Origin: a virus
DNA length: 26,014 bases
Direction: 5' to 3' (one strand)
IMG/VR virus record: IMGVR_UViG_3300020171_000121
Location: 1 to 26,014 of that record
This document shows, in pieces, positions 7,784 to 15,056 of the stretch. How positions within the stretch are numbered: the first letter of the stretch is position 1; every line of letters starts with the position of its first letter. The translations under genes were made by a program, and so were the position numbers. The notes beneath the pieces were generated by a model, which did not search any database, was not told the origin of the DNA, and was given only the letters and a program-made list of their open reading frames with translations.

Positions 7784-9534
7784 ACCATTGCTGTTTGCTG
7801 ATTAGCTTGACCTAATTGTTTCAAGGGTTCAGTTCCGCCTTGTTGTGGTTGTTGCATCATAGACGAAGAGGGAAACATAATCGGCGACATACCGGAGCTT
7901 TCCAGAATAACATTCAGAAGTTTAACCATTTCGGGGTCTTGGCGGATTTGGGGAGTGGCGATAAACTGCCTCAACACATTGACCAATTTGTCAGTTAATA
8001 AAGCCAAGTTCTTCTGCTTGCCTGCGATATTGGTCATTACAGACAAAGTGATGTCTTTCATTTCATCTTTTAAGATTTTGATAAACTTCTTATTGCCGTG
8101 TTTTATAAAGCCGTCTTTGATAGTTTGTTTAAGCATTTCCACATCTTCTCGGCGGACTATCCTGCCGGACAGAATCTCCTCTTTGATGACTTTATTGGTT
8201 TCGTTGGTCATCACAGCTTCAGACACGCTCTGCATTTCATCAGCCGACAACTCGCTCAAAAAGGCGTGGTCTTTGGTTATCTCTCTGGCAAGATGTGGCA
8301 ATACCCAGTCCCTGTAAATCTCGTCCATAAAGACAGCTATTTGACCCTGCCGGTAGCGGTGCATTGATTTGGCTTCTATGTTTTGGGCTTCGTAAAGCTT
8401 AAAAGGAGTGCCAGATGACGGAGCTTCGCCCAATAGCCCCTCTGAAGCCGCTCCTATCAGTTGGGCGTGGCTTTCCCAACGGTTCAAAGCGTCATTAAAA
8501 ACTGCGAGGTTTCTGGGATAAGTGTCTAAAATTCTTGCTTCTTTACCTTCACCAACTTCCAAAAACTCCATATTGTCCATTCCTTTCATTCCAGTGGGAT
8601 GTTTGGCTTTCAGGGTCGGGTCATTGGTAACTCCTATCATCTTTGAAGCTGACTCCAGCATTTCGGTAATTTTGACTTCAGTCCAGTTTGTCCAAATTAT
8701 TGGGTCAAACAACTCCTCTATGCCGCCCCGTCCTAAAGCCCTGCCGACTATCTTGTCTCTGGCAAGAAACTTAAAAGGAAGCTTGGGCATTTTTCTTCTG
8801 AAGAGCGTTACGCCGATTTCTTGTTTGTTTTGGTCTTTGTAATAAGCCACTACTTGAATTTGCCGGATGTCTTTTTTGCTTTCTTCCCTTGTTTGGTCGT
8901 CAGTAAGCCATTCTTTCGGCAGAGAGCCGTGCAGTTCGTAAACCTCTATGTCCTTATCGTCCTTGCAGAGCGTGATTAAGGCCTCTATGCTGGTGTTCGC
9001 TCCGTTCTCATCCAAACCCCACTTGTCCATTTCTCTTAACTGGGAAGGGCTGAATTTATGCTTAATGCAAAAAGGATAATCTAAAATGTTCGTCTGGTTG
9101 CAAAAAGCCAAGCTTCTCAAATCAACAACCTCCGGGCGGTTCTTGCTGGTGTCCCTGACCAATACCCCGCCGTAATCGCCGTAAGAAACAATCATATCGT
9201 CAATGAATGTGTCTATGGAGTTTTCCAAAGCCCATTTATTGTGGAATTTCTTGATAACGAATGACTTATAATAATCATCAGGGTCGTCAGCGTATAAATC
9301 TATGTCTTTGACATCAAACCCTTCGGTGCGGTATTGAACATTCATTATGGCCAAAATGATATTCTTGTTCGGCCGCAAGTCCCTGTCTTCGTTTTTTTCC
9401 TCAAATTGCGAGTTCTTATACAAAAAAGACCGGCGCAAATGGTTCTTCATTGACCAATCCCAGCCGTCTTCTAAAGTAACGGGCTTTGTATATCCAATCT
9501 CTTCTTTTTTGACAAAACTATAAATTGTTTCCAT
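7780..9534 (-). CDS. Portal protein
   Basis: This is the largest head protein, about 584 residues from ATG 9534, downstream of terminase. It has the layout of phage portals: an N-terminal mixed domain, a central part with LGRGGIEELFDPIIWTNW (about 275-295), and long helical segments near VGVTNDPTL and EAQNIEAKSMHRYRQGQI for clip, stem and wing. The C-terminal tail is Gln/Met-rich (MMQQPQQGG), often seen in portal barrels. Portals form the dodecameric DNA channel that docks terminase. A TTG at 9549 would add five residues; neither start has a clear Shine-Dalgarno site. Confidence 0.85.
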   Translation of the reverse strand: METIYSFVKKEEIGYTKPVTLEDGWDWSMKNHLRRSFLYKNSQFEEKNEDRDLRPNKNIILAIMNVQYRTEGFDVKDIDLYADDPDDYYKSFVIKKFHNKWALENSIDTFIDDMIVSYGDYGGVLVRDTSKNRPEVVDLRSLAFCNQTNILDYPFCIKHKFSPSQLREMDKWGLDENGANTSIEALITLCKDDKDIEVYELHGSLPKEWLTDDQTREESKKDIRQIQVVAYYKDQNKQEIGVTLFRRKMPKLPFKFLARDKIVGRALGRGGIEELFDPIIWTNWTEVKITEMLESASKMIGVTNDPTLKAKHPTGMKGMDNMEFLEVGEGKEARILDTYPRNLAVFNDALNRWESHAQLIGAASEGLLGEAPSSGTPFKLYEAQNIEAKSMHRYRQGQIAVFMDEIYRDWVLPHLAREITKDHAFLSELSADEMQSVSEAVMTNETNKVIKEEILSGRIVRREDVEMLKQTIKDGFIKHGNKKFIKILKDEMKDITLSVMTNIAGKQKNLALLTDKLVNVLRQFIATPQIRQDPEMVKLLNVILESSGMSPIMFPSSSMMQQPQQGGTEPLKQLGQANQQTAMV

Positions 9535-9778
9535 CGAGTAAAATTGCAAGGCGCTTGCCCCACATCATTCTGGTCAACTTATTGGCGAAAATCCGCCTTA
9601 ACTGGTTCATTGAAAATAAATGCTCGTATGCGTCCTTGCCTTTTGAAACCGTAACAACTCCCTTGGCTTTGATGTTATGCCATTCCAAACCTAAGCTTCC
9701 AAGGGCTTCTTCAACGCTTTCTCCTTGGGCTTGGTATTTAAGACCTGATGTTTCTAATACTAATTTAACTTTTGGCAT
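9518..9778 (-). CDS. Conserved-looking hypothetical protein upstream of portal
   Basis: An 86-residue protein with an N-terminal beta part (MPKVKLVLETSGLKYQAQG) followed by helices rich in Arg and Met (QLRRIFANKLTRMMWGKR). It overlaps the portal start by about 17 nt and the preceding zinc-site gene by 14 nt, fitting a tight packaging operon. I have no firm family name. Confidence 0.6.
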   Translation of the reverse strand: MPKVKLVLETSGLKYQAQGESVEEALGSLGLEWHNIKAKGVVTVSKGKDAYEHLFSMNQLRRIFANKLTRMMWGKRLAILLDGNNL

Positions 9779-9968
9779 TTTTTAATAATTTAGAAATGTG
9801 AGTGTAATAACAGCCCTTGCAAATAAAAATTGCTTTTTTGTGCTTTTCCTCCATGGGTATCATATCTGCGCCGGTCAACTGAGTTTTGATTTCAAATATT
9901 ACCGCCTCAAAGGAGAAATCGCGGTCAGTAGGTTCTTTTAAACAAATGTCGCATTTCACAATAATCAT
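9765..9968 (-). CDS. Small zinc-binding hypothetical protein
   Basis: A 67-residue protein with two Cys pairs, CDICLKE at residues 6-12 and CKGCYYTH near 50-57, expected to hold one zinc ion, with a helical C-terminus. It sits between terminase and portal and overlaps its downstream neighbour. The role is unknown; a small DNA or protein-binding adaptor is possible. Confidence 0.6.
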   Translation of the reverse strand: MIIVKCDICLKEPTDRDFSFEAVIFEIKTQLTGADMIPMEEKHKKAIFICKGCYYTHISKLLKNAKS

Positions 9969-10222
9969 AAGCTTTGTCCCAATACTTCCCTTAACTCCGT
10001 GACCTTTTGTCTGTCTTTAAAGAAATTGTCCGGATCCATGCTATTTTCCGGCTTGTTCTTCTTCCATTTGACTATTAGCTTAAGTAAGCGAGGGTCTTGG
10101 GCGAAAATTCTCCTGCCCACTATTTGTGAAACCTCCTTGTCTACAGCCGGTTCTAATCTGGGAGCAACGCGAAATCTATCTCTGGCGTTTATAACTTCTG
10201 CTTTTGAAAAATCTATGTTCAT
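9965..10222 (-). CDS. Hypothetical protein between terminase and portal
   Basis: An 85-residue charged protein (MNIDFSKAEVINARDRFRV) beginning right after the terminase stop, with its own stop overlapping the next start (9965-9968). It is mostly helical, with no Cys motif. No family recognised. Its place in the packaging cluster suggests a late role. Confidence 0.6.
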   Translation of the reverse strand: MNIDFSKAEVINARDRFRVAPRLEPAVDKEVSQIVGRRIFAQDPRLLKLIVKWKKNKPENSMDPDNFFKDRQKVTELREVLGQSL

Positions 10223-11428
10223 TTATCTTCCTTTATTAAAAAATTGCTTCTTTTTAGTCGGGTTTAACTCATCCTTAAAAATCCTGTCCCAGTAGCTTTC
10301 CTCTTGTTTCAAGCGACCCAATGTTTCTAAAGCGTATCTGGCAGCGTCTAAGAAATGGTCATTGCCCTGTTCCGGGTCGTTCAATACCTTGCCGTTCTTG
10401 TCCACTATCCACAAGTAATTCCGGTATTCCTTAATTCCATTGACGCTTTGTTTGGTAATGCTGATGGGCTGGTCTTGGATAAGCTGTATTCCGCTTCTTA
10501 CGCTATCTGCTCCTTTTTTGGTAGCTTGGACATTCAGTCCATAACCGCGGATTTCGTCTATGCTTTTAGGTTCGGCTGAATCTGCTATAACCAGCTTTTC
10601 CGGTAAAGTTTTTAAAGTATCGGCTATTTCCTTATTGCTCATTCCTTTCCTGTAAACTTTCTCGTCCAGTATCCACCCGCCGTTATAGTAATAAACAGCC
10701 ATGATAGCCGTGGGGTCGTTGGTATAGCCAAAGTCCAGTCCGTATCTCTCTAATCGCGCTTCGTGGGGAATCTCATCTATTATCTTCCAGCCGGTGTAAA
10801 TCTTTCCTTCAAGTTCTCCCAGCTCTCCCAACCCGTAAACTTTCCACCAGTCCTTTCTTCCTTTTCTCTGTTCAATGGATTTCTTGGTTTCTTTATCTAA
10901 TGCCTCGTTATCTAGATAATTCAGAATGATGTGGGTAATATCATCCCGTTTTTCTTTTACTTCGGTATAGAACCAAAATTCCGAAACCGGATTCCAGTCA
11001 AGATAAATTATCTCTCTGGTTCTGACTTCTAATTCCTCAAACGCCTGAAAAGAAACATTGTTGCATTCATTGATAAAAAGCCGGTCTCTTCTGCCTCCTC
11101 TCAATTTGTCGGCTTGGTCAGCTCCGAAGAATTCTATCTGCGAGCCGGTTTCAAAAGTATAAATCAAGTCCGTAGCCATCCATCTCGCGTCTTTCCAGTA
11201 GTTATGTTCTTTCATGATGTTCTTGAAATCCCTAATGCATCCCTTTTTCAGGTGAGGTATTGATTCGGAAACAATAGAAGTTAAAGTGGGCTTTTTGTCT
11301 TGCTGGGCTAAATCAATCAGTATCTGAATTATGCTGATGGTCTTGCTCGCTCCTGTCCCTCCCTGCGCCGCCTTGATTCTCTTGCCCATCTTTAGAATCT
11401 TTTTCAATGCTGTTGTGATGATAAACAT
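10223..11428 (-). CDS. terL: Terminase large subunit (PBSX-type ATPase/nuclease)
   Basis: The 401-residue protein from ATG 11428 carries a Walker A P-loop GGTGASKT at residues 23-30. A Walker B-like acidic segment DRLFINECNN follows near 110-120, and a C-terminal RNase H-type nuclease has GLDFGYTNDPT, LVIADSAEPKS and DHFLDAARYAL as its metal-binding acidic clusters. It packages and cuts phage DNA at the portal. The start region (FIITTALKKILK) matches the segment before the P-loop in related terminases, so ATG 11428 is preferred over ATG 11389 or TTG 11434. It overlaps the upstream small gene by 116 nt. Confidence 0.92.
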   Translation of the reverse strand: MFIITTALKKILKMGKRIKAAQGGTGASKTISIIQILIDLAQQDKKPTLTSIVSESIPHLKKGCIRDFKNIMKEHNYWKDARWMATDLIYTFETGSQIEFFGADQADKLRGGRRDRLFINECNNVSFQAFEELEVRTREIIYLDWNPVSEFWFYTEVKEKRDDITHIILNYLDNEALDKETKKSIEQRKGRKDWWKVYGLGELGELEGKIYTGWKIIDEIPHEARLERYGLDFGYTNDPTAIMAVYYYNGGWILDEKVYRKGMSNKEIADTLKTLPEKLVIADSAEPKSIDEIRGYGLNVQATKKGADSVRSGIQLIQDQPISITKQSVNGIKEYRNYLWIVDKNGKVLNDPEQGNDHFLDAARYALETLGRLKQEESYWDRIFKDELNPTKKKQFFNKGR

Positions 11429-11669
11429 TTGCAAGAAGGGGAATGGGATTTGGATTGTCTCCCTGTCCTCCTAAATTAACATTCTGTGCTGGCTTGCCGA
11501 AAACTTGTTCAACTACCAGCTTTAAAATCTCTGGGCGTTTTTTGTAATCTCTTTTAACTATCTTAACTAACTCGTCTATTTCTTTCTCGCCAAAATAATC
11601 CCTGAAGGTTTTATGCCTTGGGCGTCCATTTTTATTTCCGTTCCACTTTCCTCCTTTTTGAAAAGGCAT
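11313..11669 (-). CDS. Probable terminase small subunit (DUF5681-like)
   Basis: The 118-residue protein starts with a basic Gly/Asn segment (FQKGGKWNGNKNGRP) like that of DUF5681-type proteins found just upstream of phage terminases. A helical part (EKEIDELVKIVKRDY, EVFGKP-like) follows. The final 40 residues are hydrophilic (QENQGGAGRDRSEQDH) and coincide with the 116-nt overlap onto terL, so they are probably out-of-frame read-through of terL sequence with little structure. DNA recognition for packaging is the expected role. Confidence 0.65.
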   Translation of the reverse strand: MPFQKGGKWNGNKNGRPRHKTFRDYFGEKEIDELVKIVKRDYKKRPEILKLVVEQVFGKPAQNVNLGGQGDNPNPIPLLANVYHHNSIEKDSKDGQENQGGAGRDRSEQDHQHNSDTD

Positions 11670-11696
11670 AGTTTTTTTATAGTTTTACTTAAAAAA

Positions 11697-11867
11697 TTAA
11701 ATACCAAACCCCTTGGGTAATTTTAATAATTCTTTAAACATTTTTTTTGAAAGCACTACAAACTTGCCCCCTTGTTCTTTTCGGGGTATTTGTTTTATCG
11801 CATTCTTCACAATCTTTAATAATTCTTTTGGGTCTTCTGGTAAAATATATGCTTTTTCTTTTTTCAT
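11697..11867 (-). CDS. Small basic hypothetical protein (56 aa)
   Basis: ATG 11867 opens 56 codons (starts MKKEKAYILPEDPKELLKIV, ends LPKGFGI). The protein is Lys-rich with two probable helices, in the late operon just upstream of the terminase genes. No motif recognised. Codon use is like its neighbours, and it fills the gap between the promoter leader and terminase. Confidence 0.55.
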   Translation of the reverse strand: MKKEKAYILPEDPKELLKIVKNAIKQIPRKEQGGKFVVLSKKMFKELLKLPKGFGI

Positions 11868-11871
11868 ATTT

Positions 11872-11988
11872 TCAAAAAATTAAATACAAAACTACTCCTA
11901 TAACAATGACAATTCCCATTCCTATTCCAAAAGCCACTAAACCTAAAATAGTGTGGTCTAAACTTCCTAATTTTTCTTTTTCATCCAT
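11872..11988 (-). CDS. Single-pass membrane micro-protein (38 aa)
   Basis: ATG 11988 opens 38 codons: an acidic N-terminus (MDEKEKLGSLDHTIL) followed by one transmembrane helix rich in Gly, Ile and Val up to the C-terminus. It is the first gene after the late leader hairpin. It could be an inner-membrane regulator of lysis or superinfection; no family recognised. Confidence 0.5.
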   Translation of the reverse strand: MDEKEKLGSLDHTILGLVAFGIGMGIVIVIGVVLYLIF

Positions 11989-11991
11989 AAC

Positions 11992-12013
11992 AAAAAAACA
12001 CTCGCTATGAGTG
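11992..12013 (-). terminator. Short hairpin plus T7 in late leader (attenuator candidate)
   Basis: On the minus strand CACTC, loop ATAGC and GAGTG (11999-12013) are followed by seven T (11992-11998). The stem has five Watson-Crick pairs plus possible G-U extensions, so it would be weak. It lies between the late promoter and the first gene of the operon, as an attenuator would. Confidence 0.45.
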
Positions 12014-12073
12014 CCTTAAAAATTCCTTTAAGGATTTAAAATCAAGCAAAATTTTCTGAAGAAGAGATTTCAT
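12005..12073 (-). CDS. Candidate 22-codon leader peptide
   Basis: ATG 12073 lies about seven bases after the -10 box, so the transcript would start almost at this codon. The frame encodes MKSLLQKILLDFKSLKEFLR plus two residues and stops with TAG inside the loop of the downstream hairpin. This is the layout of an attenuation leader or of a leaderless micro-protein. Speculative. Confidence 0.25.
   Translation of the reverse strand: MKSLLQKILLDFKSLKEFLRHS
12014..12033 (-). other. Second hairpin in late leader
   Basis: CCTTAAA at 12014-12020 pairs with TTTAAGG at 12027-12033 across a 6-nt loop, directly upstream of the T-tailed hairpin in the late transcript. It may form alternative structures with it. 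Confidence 0.4.
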
Positions 12074-12080
12074 TGCTCAT

Positions 12081-12109
12081 AGTGTATCAGAAAAATTAGC
12101 GAATGTCAA
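12081..12109 (-). promoter_or_regulatory. Sigma70-type promoter for late (head) operon
   Basis: On the minus strand a perfect TTGACA -35 box (12104-12109), a 17-nt spacer and a TACACT -10 box (12081-12086) preceded by TG (extended -10). It reads into the terminase and head genes. TTATCCCCA lies 11 nt upstream of the -35 box. Confidence 0.75.
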
Positions 12110-12130
12110 TTCCTGTGGAGTGGGGATAAC

Positions 12131-12331
12131 TTATTCTAAAAATAAAATATCTTGGTATCTTTTTTTAAAATCTTCCGGCGTTCTTTCGTGAAAATCCCTG
12201 TAAAAAATATATAAAAAATCTCTTAACTCTTCGCCGGTTAAAGTCAAAACATCATCTGGTCTCAAATGCTTTGTATAGTTTATATAAATAGCTCTTGATG
12301 TGAGTTTGGTTTTAGGGATTTTGTATCTCAT
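12131..12331 (-). CDS. Hypothetical protein (66 aa)
   Basis: A 66-residue basic and aromatic protein (MRYKIPKTKLTSRAIYINYT) with a probable helical C-terminal half (EELRDFLYIFYRDFHERTPE). It is the last gene before the late promoter and overlaps the gene upstream by 20 nt. No family recognised. Confidence 0.55.
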   Translation of the reverse strand: MRYKIPKTKLTSRAIYINYTKHLRPDDVLTLTGEELRDFLYIFYRDFHERTPEDFKKRYQDILFLE

Positions 12332-12539
12332 TTAAATTCTTTTTTTTAAACAATGGTTCGCCGGGTTTGTAAATCGCAAAACCATGTATTGCTATTCTTT
12401 TTCCTTTTTCAAAAGCTAAATATCCGATTATTTTAGGTTTTTTCTTTTCATTTTTTTCAAGTTTTTTTCTCATTAACCGAATAATCTTATCAATGTTTTT
12501 GGTATTTATAATTATATTAGTTTTCTTTTCTTTTTTCAT
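12312..12539 (-). CDS. Small basic protein with GY...IHGF motif
   Basis: A 75-residue protein: Lys-rich helix first, then a beta-like tail KIIGYLAFEKGKRIAIHGFA followed by IYKPG. The same tail pattern (K-I-x-G-Y, then I-x-I-H-G-F, then K-x-G) appears at the end of the 19467-19706 protein, where it follows a zinc ribbon. The two share a small domain I do not recognise from any described family. Its start overlaps the upstream micro-protein stop as ATGA. Confidence 0.6.
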   Translation of the reverse strand: MKKEKKTNIIINTKNIDKIIRLMRKKLEKNEKKKPKIIGYLAFEKGKRIAIHGFAIYKPGEPLFKKKNLNEIQNP

Positions 12540-12673
12540 TTAAAAATTAAAAACATTATTTTAAGCGCCAGCCAGAAGAACCCGCCCAAAGTAGCAAAGA
12601 CGATAAAGATTATCAGGCCTATCCAGAAGAGCAAAAGGAAATCTTCAAATAGTTTACTTAGATATTTTTTCAT
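12536..12673 (-). CDS. Membrane micro-protein (45 aa)
   Basis: ATG 12673 opens 45 codons: a short basic N-terminus (MKKYLSKLFEDF) and a long hydrophobic helix (LLLFWIGLIIFIVFATLGGF). The stop overlaps the next start as ATGA, and its own start overlaps the preceding stop the same way, which strongly supports translation. A single-span inner-membrane protein of unknown role. Confidence 0.6.
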   Translation of the reverse strand: MKKYLSKLFEDFLLLFWIGLIIFIVFATLGGFFWLALKIMFLIFK

Positions 12674-12798
12674 AAAAGCTTCTCTATTTCTTCTAACTTA
12701 CCACTTCCACGAAGATACCGACCATTATCTTCGTTAATCCACCAAAACCATAATTTTCTTAAAAGCCATCTCTTAAATTGTTTTATTTTCTCTCTCAT
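12670..12798 (-). CDS. Small Trp/Arg-rich protein (42 aa)
   Basis: ATG 12798 opens 42 codons (starts MREKIKQFKRWLLRKLWFWW). The N-terminal half is an amphipathic, basic, Trp-rich helix likely to lie on a membrane; the C-terminal half is hydrophilic. It is ATGA-coupled to the following membrane micro-protein, so the two may act as a pair. Confidence 0.55.
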   Translation of the reverse strand: MREKIKQFKRWLLRKLWFWWINEDNGRYLRGSGKLEEIEKLL

Positions 12799-12799
12799 A

Positions 12800-13141
12800 T
12801 CAAGATATTTTTTCATAAATTATTTCTAAATCTTTAATGCCTAAGGGTCGTAGATTATTCACTTCTTTTATCAGCCATTTGTAAATCTCTATTCCCTTTA
12901 TTTTTTTAACCTGTTCGGCGAATACTATCGGTTTGTCGTGGGCGTGTCTGTGGCATTTAGCGCAAAGACATAAAGCGTTCTTTTCTTCCCAGCGTAGCTT
13001 TAAGATTTTACGGGTTATGATGTGGCACGCCTGCAAGGTATCTCTCGCTCCGCACCATTCGCATCTTCCCTTGCTTCGTATCTTCTCACTGAATAATTTA
13101 TCCAGCTTTCTTTTTAGATTTTTTTTGCTTTGCTTTTTCAT
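12800..13141 (-). CDS. HNH nuclease, NinG/Rap-like layout
   Basis: The 113-residue protein has a Lys-rich N-terminus, a Cys pair CEWCG near residue 27, ACHIITRK as the first His motif, and NALCLCAKCHRHAHD completing the HNH site with its zinc ligands. AAGGA six nt before ATG 13141 supports the start. Size and the QACHI...LCAKCH order resemble phage recombination-associated HNH proteins such as NinG more than homing enzymes, but a homing nuclease cannot be excluded. Confidence 0.8.
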   Translation of the reverse strand: MKKQSKKNLKRKLDKLFSEKIRSKGRCEWCGARDTLQACHIITRKILKLRWEEKNALCLCAKCHRHAHDKPIVFAEQVKKIKGIEIYKWLIKEVNNLRPLGIKDLEIIYEKIS

Positions 13142-13244
13142 AAAAATCCTTATAGAACTTTAATTCATCTAAATACTTGCATAGAATTTTCATACATTCC
13201 TTACATAGTCTTTTTTTATTTGGTTTTCTTTTTGAAACACTCAT
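13098..13244 (-). CDS. Small Lys-rich protein with CxxC (48 aa)
   Basis: An open frame of 48 codons from ATG 13244 (starts MSVSKRKPNKKRLCKECMKI) with one Cys pair. A second ATG at 13193 has TAAGGA just upstream and would give 31 residues. It overlaps both the preceding gene and the HNH start in other frames, so it may be a shadow. Confidence 0.35.
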   Translation of the reverse strand: MSVSKRKPNKKRLCKECMKILCKYLDELKFYKDFYEKAKQKKSKKKAG

Positions 13245-13407
13245 AGCAATAATGCGGAACTTCGGTGCAATACTCGCACCATTTTAGTTTTTTCTTTCCG
13301 CCTTTATGAATAACTTGCGAATAATTTTTCCCGCACATAAAGCAATAAACATAATGCCAGCCCGCCTTGATATTCTTAAAACTTTTTTTGCTTTGTTTTT
13401 TTGACAT
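13216..13407 (-). CDS. Zinc-ribbon small protein
   Basis: A 63-residue, very basic protein with three Cys pairs: CFMCGKNY, CEYC and CYECFKKK. At least one zinc site is expected. It overlaps the preceding gene by about 30 nt. A nucleic-acid-binding accessory protein is likely, but no family is recognised. Confidence 0.6.
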   Translation of the reverse strand: MSKKQSKKSFKNIKAGWHYVYCFMCGKNYSQVIHKGGKKKLKWCEYCTEVPHYCYECFKKKTK

Positions 13408-13594
13408 AAGGTTTATATCCTTTAGATAACACTTTTAAATCTTCAGCATCTAAATCGCTTATTTTACACGCATAGCATTCGCTTTTTTCCGGCAACTTAC
13501 CCAACTCAAAAGCAATATCACTATCACCAAATTTCCGACCGCATCTTCGGCATTGGATTTTGTCAAAATCGTATTTTTTGCTTGGTTTCTTCAT
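13376..13594 (-). CDS. Zinc-ribbon small protein
   Basis: A 72-residue protein with Cys pairs CRRCGRKF (about 15-22) and CYACK (about 40-44), then a Lys-rich tail. It overlaps the upstream stop by 4 nt (ATGA) and the downstream gene by 32 nt. The role is unknown; one of many small Cys-pair proteins in this phage. Confidence 0.6.
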   Translation of the reverse strand: MKKPSKKYDFDKIQCRRCGRKFGDSDIAFELGKLPEKSECYACKISDLDAEDLKVLSKGYKPYVKKTKQKKF

Positions 13595-13941
13595 AATTCC
13601 TCTATCAATTTTATCACCTCGCTAACAGGTAAAGTCCAGTCAATAATTTCTTCCTTATTTTTTTTCTTTTGGGTCATAACCATAAAAGCGGGAATTGTAT
13701 CTTTGGATTTCAAAAGTTTAGAAATTATGTTTTTCTTTAGTTTTTGTTTTTCCTGCTCAAATAATTCTAACGTTTGGTCGGCAATTTCTTCTATCAATTT
13801 TGGGTATCCTTCATCTATTGTAATAATTTCGTGTTCATTTGAAATTATATCTCTTTGATAATCTGAAACTACATCAATTTCACTATTCAAAATATTTCCA
13901 ATTATCTTAATTATTTTCTCTCTAATTTCTTTGTTATTCAT
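13591..13941 (-). CDS. Hypothetical helical protein (116 aa)
   Basis: A 116-residue acidic/basic helical protein (MNNKEIREKIIKIIGNILNS). Residues 70-90 are Lys-rich and coiled-coil-like (LFEQEKQKLKKN). No Cys motif or transmembrane segment. Its stop overlaps the zinc-ribbon start. No family recognised. Confidence 0.6.
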   Translation of the reverse strand: MNNKEIREKIIKIIGNILNSEIDVVSDYQRDIISNEHEIITIDEGYPKLIEEIADQTLELFEQEKQKLKKNIISKLLKSKDTIPAFMVMTQKKKNKEEIIDWTLPVSEVIKLIEEL

Positions 13942-13952
13942 TGTTTTTTTAG

Positions 13953-14225
13953 TTAGATTTTTTTTGCTGGGTTTTTCATTGACTTAGATATTGCACCTAA
14001 CACTTTTTCTATGGGGTGCGAACCATCGCCGACAATTTCATAACGAATATCATATTGGCAACCACCATAGATATTTTTATCAAATTCATTTCTAACCCAC
14101 CAACCAGCCCCACTGCCAGCTATAAATCCACCTGATGGATAAAATTTAGCCAAATGAAATCCATGTTTTTCTTTTTTCTTTTTTTCACACTTTTTACACA
14201 CAAGCCACAATCTATTGTTTGCCAT
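13953..14225 (-). CDS. Hypothetical protein with CxxC and Gly/Trp-rich core
   Basis: A 90-residue protein with CKKCEKKKKEKHG at residues 10-22 and a Gly/aromatic core (FIAGSGAGWWVRNEF, GGCQYDIRYEIVG). The core may be a small beta domain, and there may be a zinc site with an additional Cys near 56. It lies directly downstream of the transglycosylase gene. No family recognised. Confidence 0.6.
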   Translation of the reverse strand: MANNRLWLVCKKCEKKKKEKHGFHLAKFYPSGGFIAGSGAGWWVRNEFDKNIYGGCQYDIRYEIVGDGSHPIEKVLGAISKSMKNPAKKI

Positions 14226-14231
14226 AGATTT

Positions 14232-14822
14232 TTAATACCAATTATTGCCGTTTATTTGTGGAGCTATGTAGTTCCAGAAATAAAGAGCGTTAGTTGGCGT
14301 TTTATATCTTTGTAAAATATAATTATTCATCCAGTCCAATTCGCACTCTGCGTTATATAGGCAACCGACCGGCATTTTATTGCAAGGTAAACTTTGCCCT
14401 AAGCCACAAGCGCCTGAAATTGGATTGATGTTTCCCACTTTCCAGCCAGCTTCTTTGACCTCTAAATCGTAAAATGCTTCCCACTCTTTTTCACCCCAGA
14501 TTTTTACAACCTTCCCATAAGCCAATAAAATCACTTCTTCTTTACCGACTGAAATGCGATTAAAGGTGCTTATTTGCCCCTGTGGCGGGTTTTGAGGGTC
14601 AAAGACGACCTCTGGGGCGTTTTGTCCCAGCAAAGCTCCCTGCGTCAAAATAAGCTGGTCTTCCGGCGCCGACCCGAAATTCATCACAGCTTCCTGATAA
14701 GCCAGAGCCGGAGAGGCGATAACATTCTGGATTTCAAAACTTTTTGTTTTGGTTAGAAAAAAAATCAATAACCAAGCAAAGATAAGAATTAGCCAGAAAA
14801 TATTTAATGATATTTTGTTCAT
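14232..14822 (-). CDS. Membrane-anchored lytic transglycosylase-like protein
   Basis: The 196-residue protein has an N-terminal signal anchor at about residues 6-24 (LNIFWLILIFAWLLIFFL) and a linker. The C-terminal lysozyme-like domain has KEAGWKVGNINPISGACGLG (Glu124 as expected catalytic acid), then SLPCNKM, DWMNNYILQRYKTP and a terminal NNWY. That order matches the aggregation-promoting-factor type transglycosylase domain, which cleaves peptidoglycan glycan strands. Extra Cys residues (139, 147, 154, 160) may form disulfides outside the membrane. It could be an exported endolysin or a wall-remodelling enzyme. Its start overlaps a repeat-encoded 17-codon mini frame. Confidence 0.8.
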   Translation of the reverse strand: MNKISLNIFWLILIFAWLLIFFLTKTKSFEIQNVIASPALAYQEAVMNFGSAPEDQLILTQGALLGQNAPEVVFDPQNPPQGQISTFNRISVGKEEVILLAYGKVVKIWGEKEWEAFYDLEVKEAGWKVGNINPISGACGLGQSLPCNKMPVGCLYNAECELDWMNNYILQRYKTPTNALYFWNYIAPQINGNNWY

Positions 14823-14831
14823 ATTCTCATT

Positions 14832-14872
14832 CCCACGGGCGTTCGTGGGTTAGTTTTTGAGAGTTTAGTCAT
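14832..14872 (-). repeat. 41-bp repeat with start-proximal hairpin, copy A
   Basis: Identical to 15556-15596 over 41 bp. It contains the hairpin CCCACG-(6 nt)-CGTGGG (14832-14849) and, on the minus strand, an ATG (14870-14872) reading MTKLSKTNPRTPVG. It sits between the 58-residue gene and the transglycosylase start. Confidence 0.8.
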
Positions 14873-15048
14873 TATTGGTTGATTGTTTTTTCAAAATCTT
14901 TATACCATTTAGCTTTTAATTTTGCTCTTGTTTTAATATTTCCTTTACTTTCAAAAAATCTTTTAGCGTTTTCCCAATTAGAAACCCAAAATCTCCAAAT
15001 TACAGCTTCACTTTTCTGTGATAAAAATTTTTTAGTTAATTTTCTCAT
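14872..15048 (-). CDS. Small basic Trp-rich protein (58 aa)
   Basis: ATG 15048 opens 58 codons (starts MRKLTKKFLSQKSEAVIWRF). It is Lys/Trp/Phe-rich, probably two or three helices, with a pattern WRFWVSNWENAKRFFESKG that looks like a small helical fold. GGGGATGAGAAG directly precedes the start, supplied by hairpin copy B. No family recognised. Confidence 0.6.
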   Translation of the reverse strand: MRKLTKKFLSQKSEAVIWRFWVSNWENAKRFFESKGNIKTRAKLKAKWYKDFEKTINQ

Positions 15049-15056
15049 CTTCTCAT

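Noticed and set aside
1276-12010. Numerous plus-strand frames of 60-120 codons, for example 2438-2701, 5223-5531, 7955-8317, 8522-8842, 11747-12010
   Set aside because: Each lies opposite a well-supported minus-strand gene, lacks a recognisable motif and ribosome site, and is best explained as antisense shadow.
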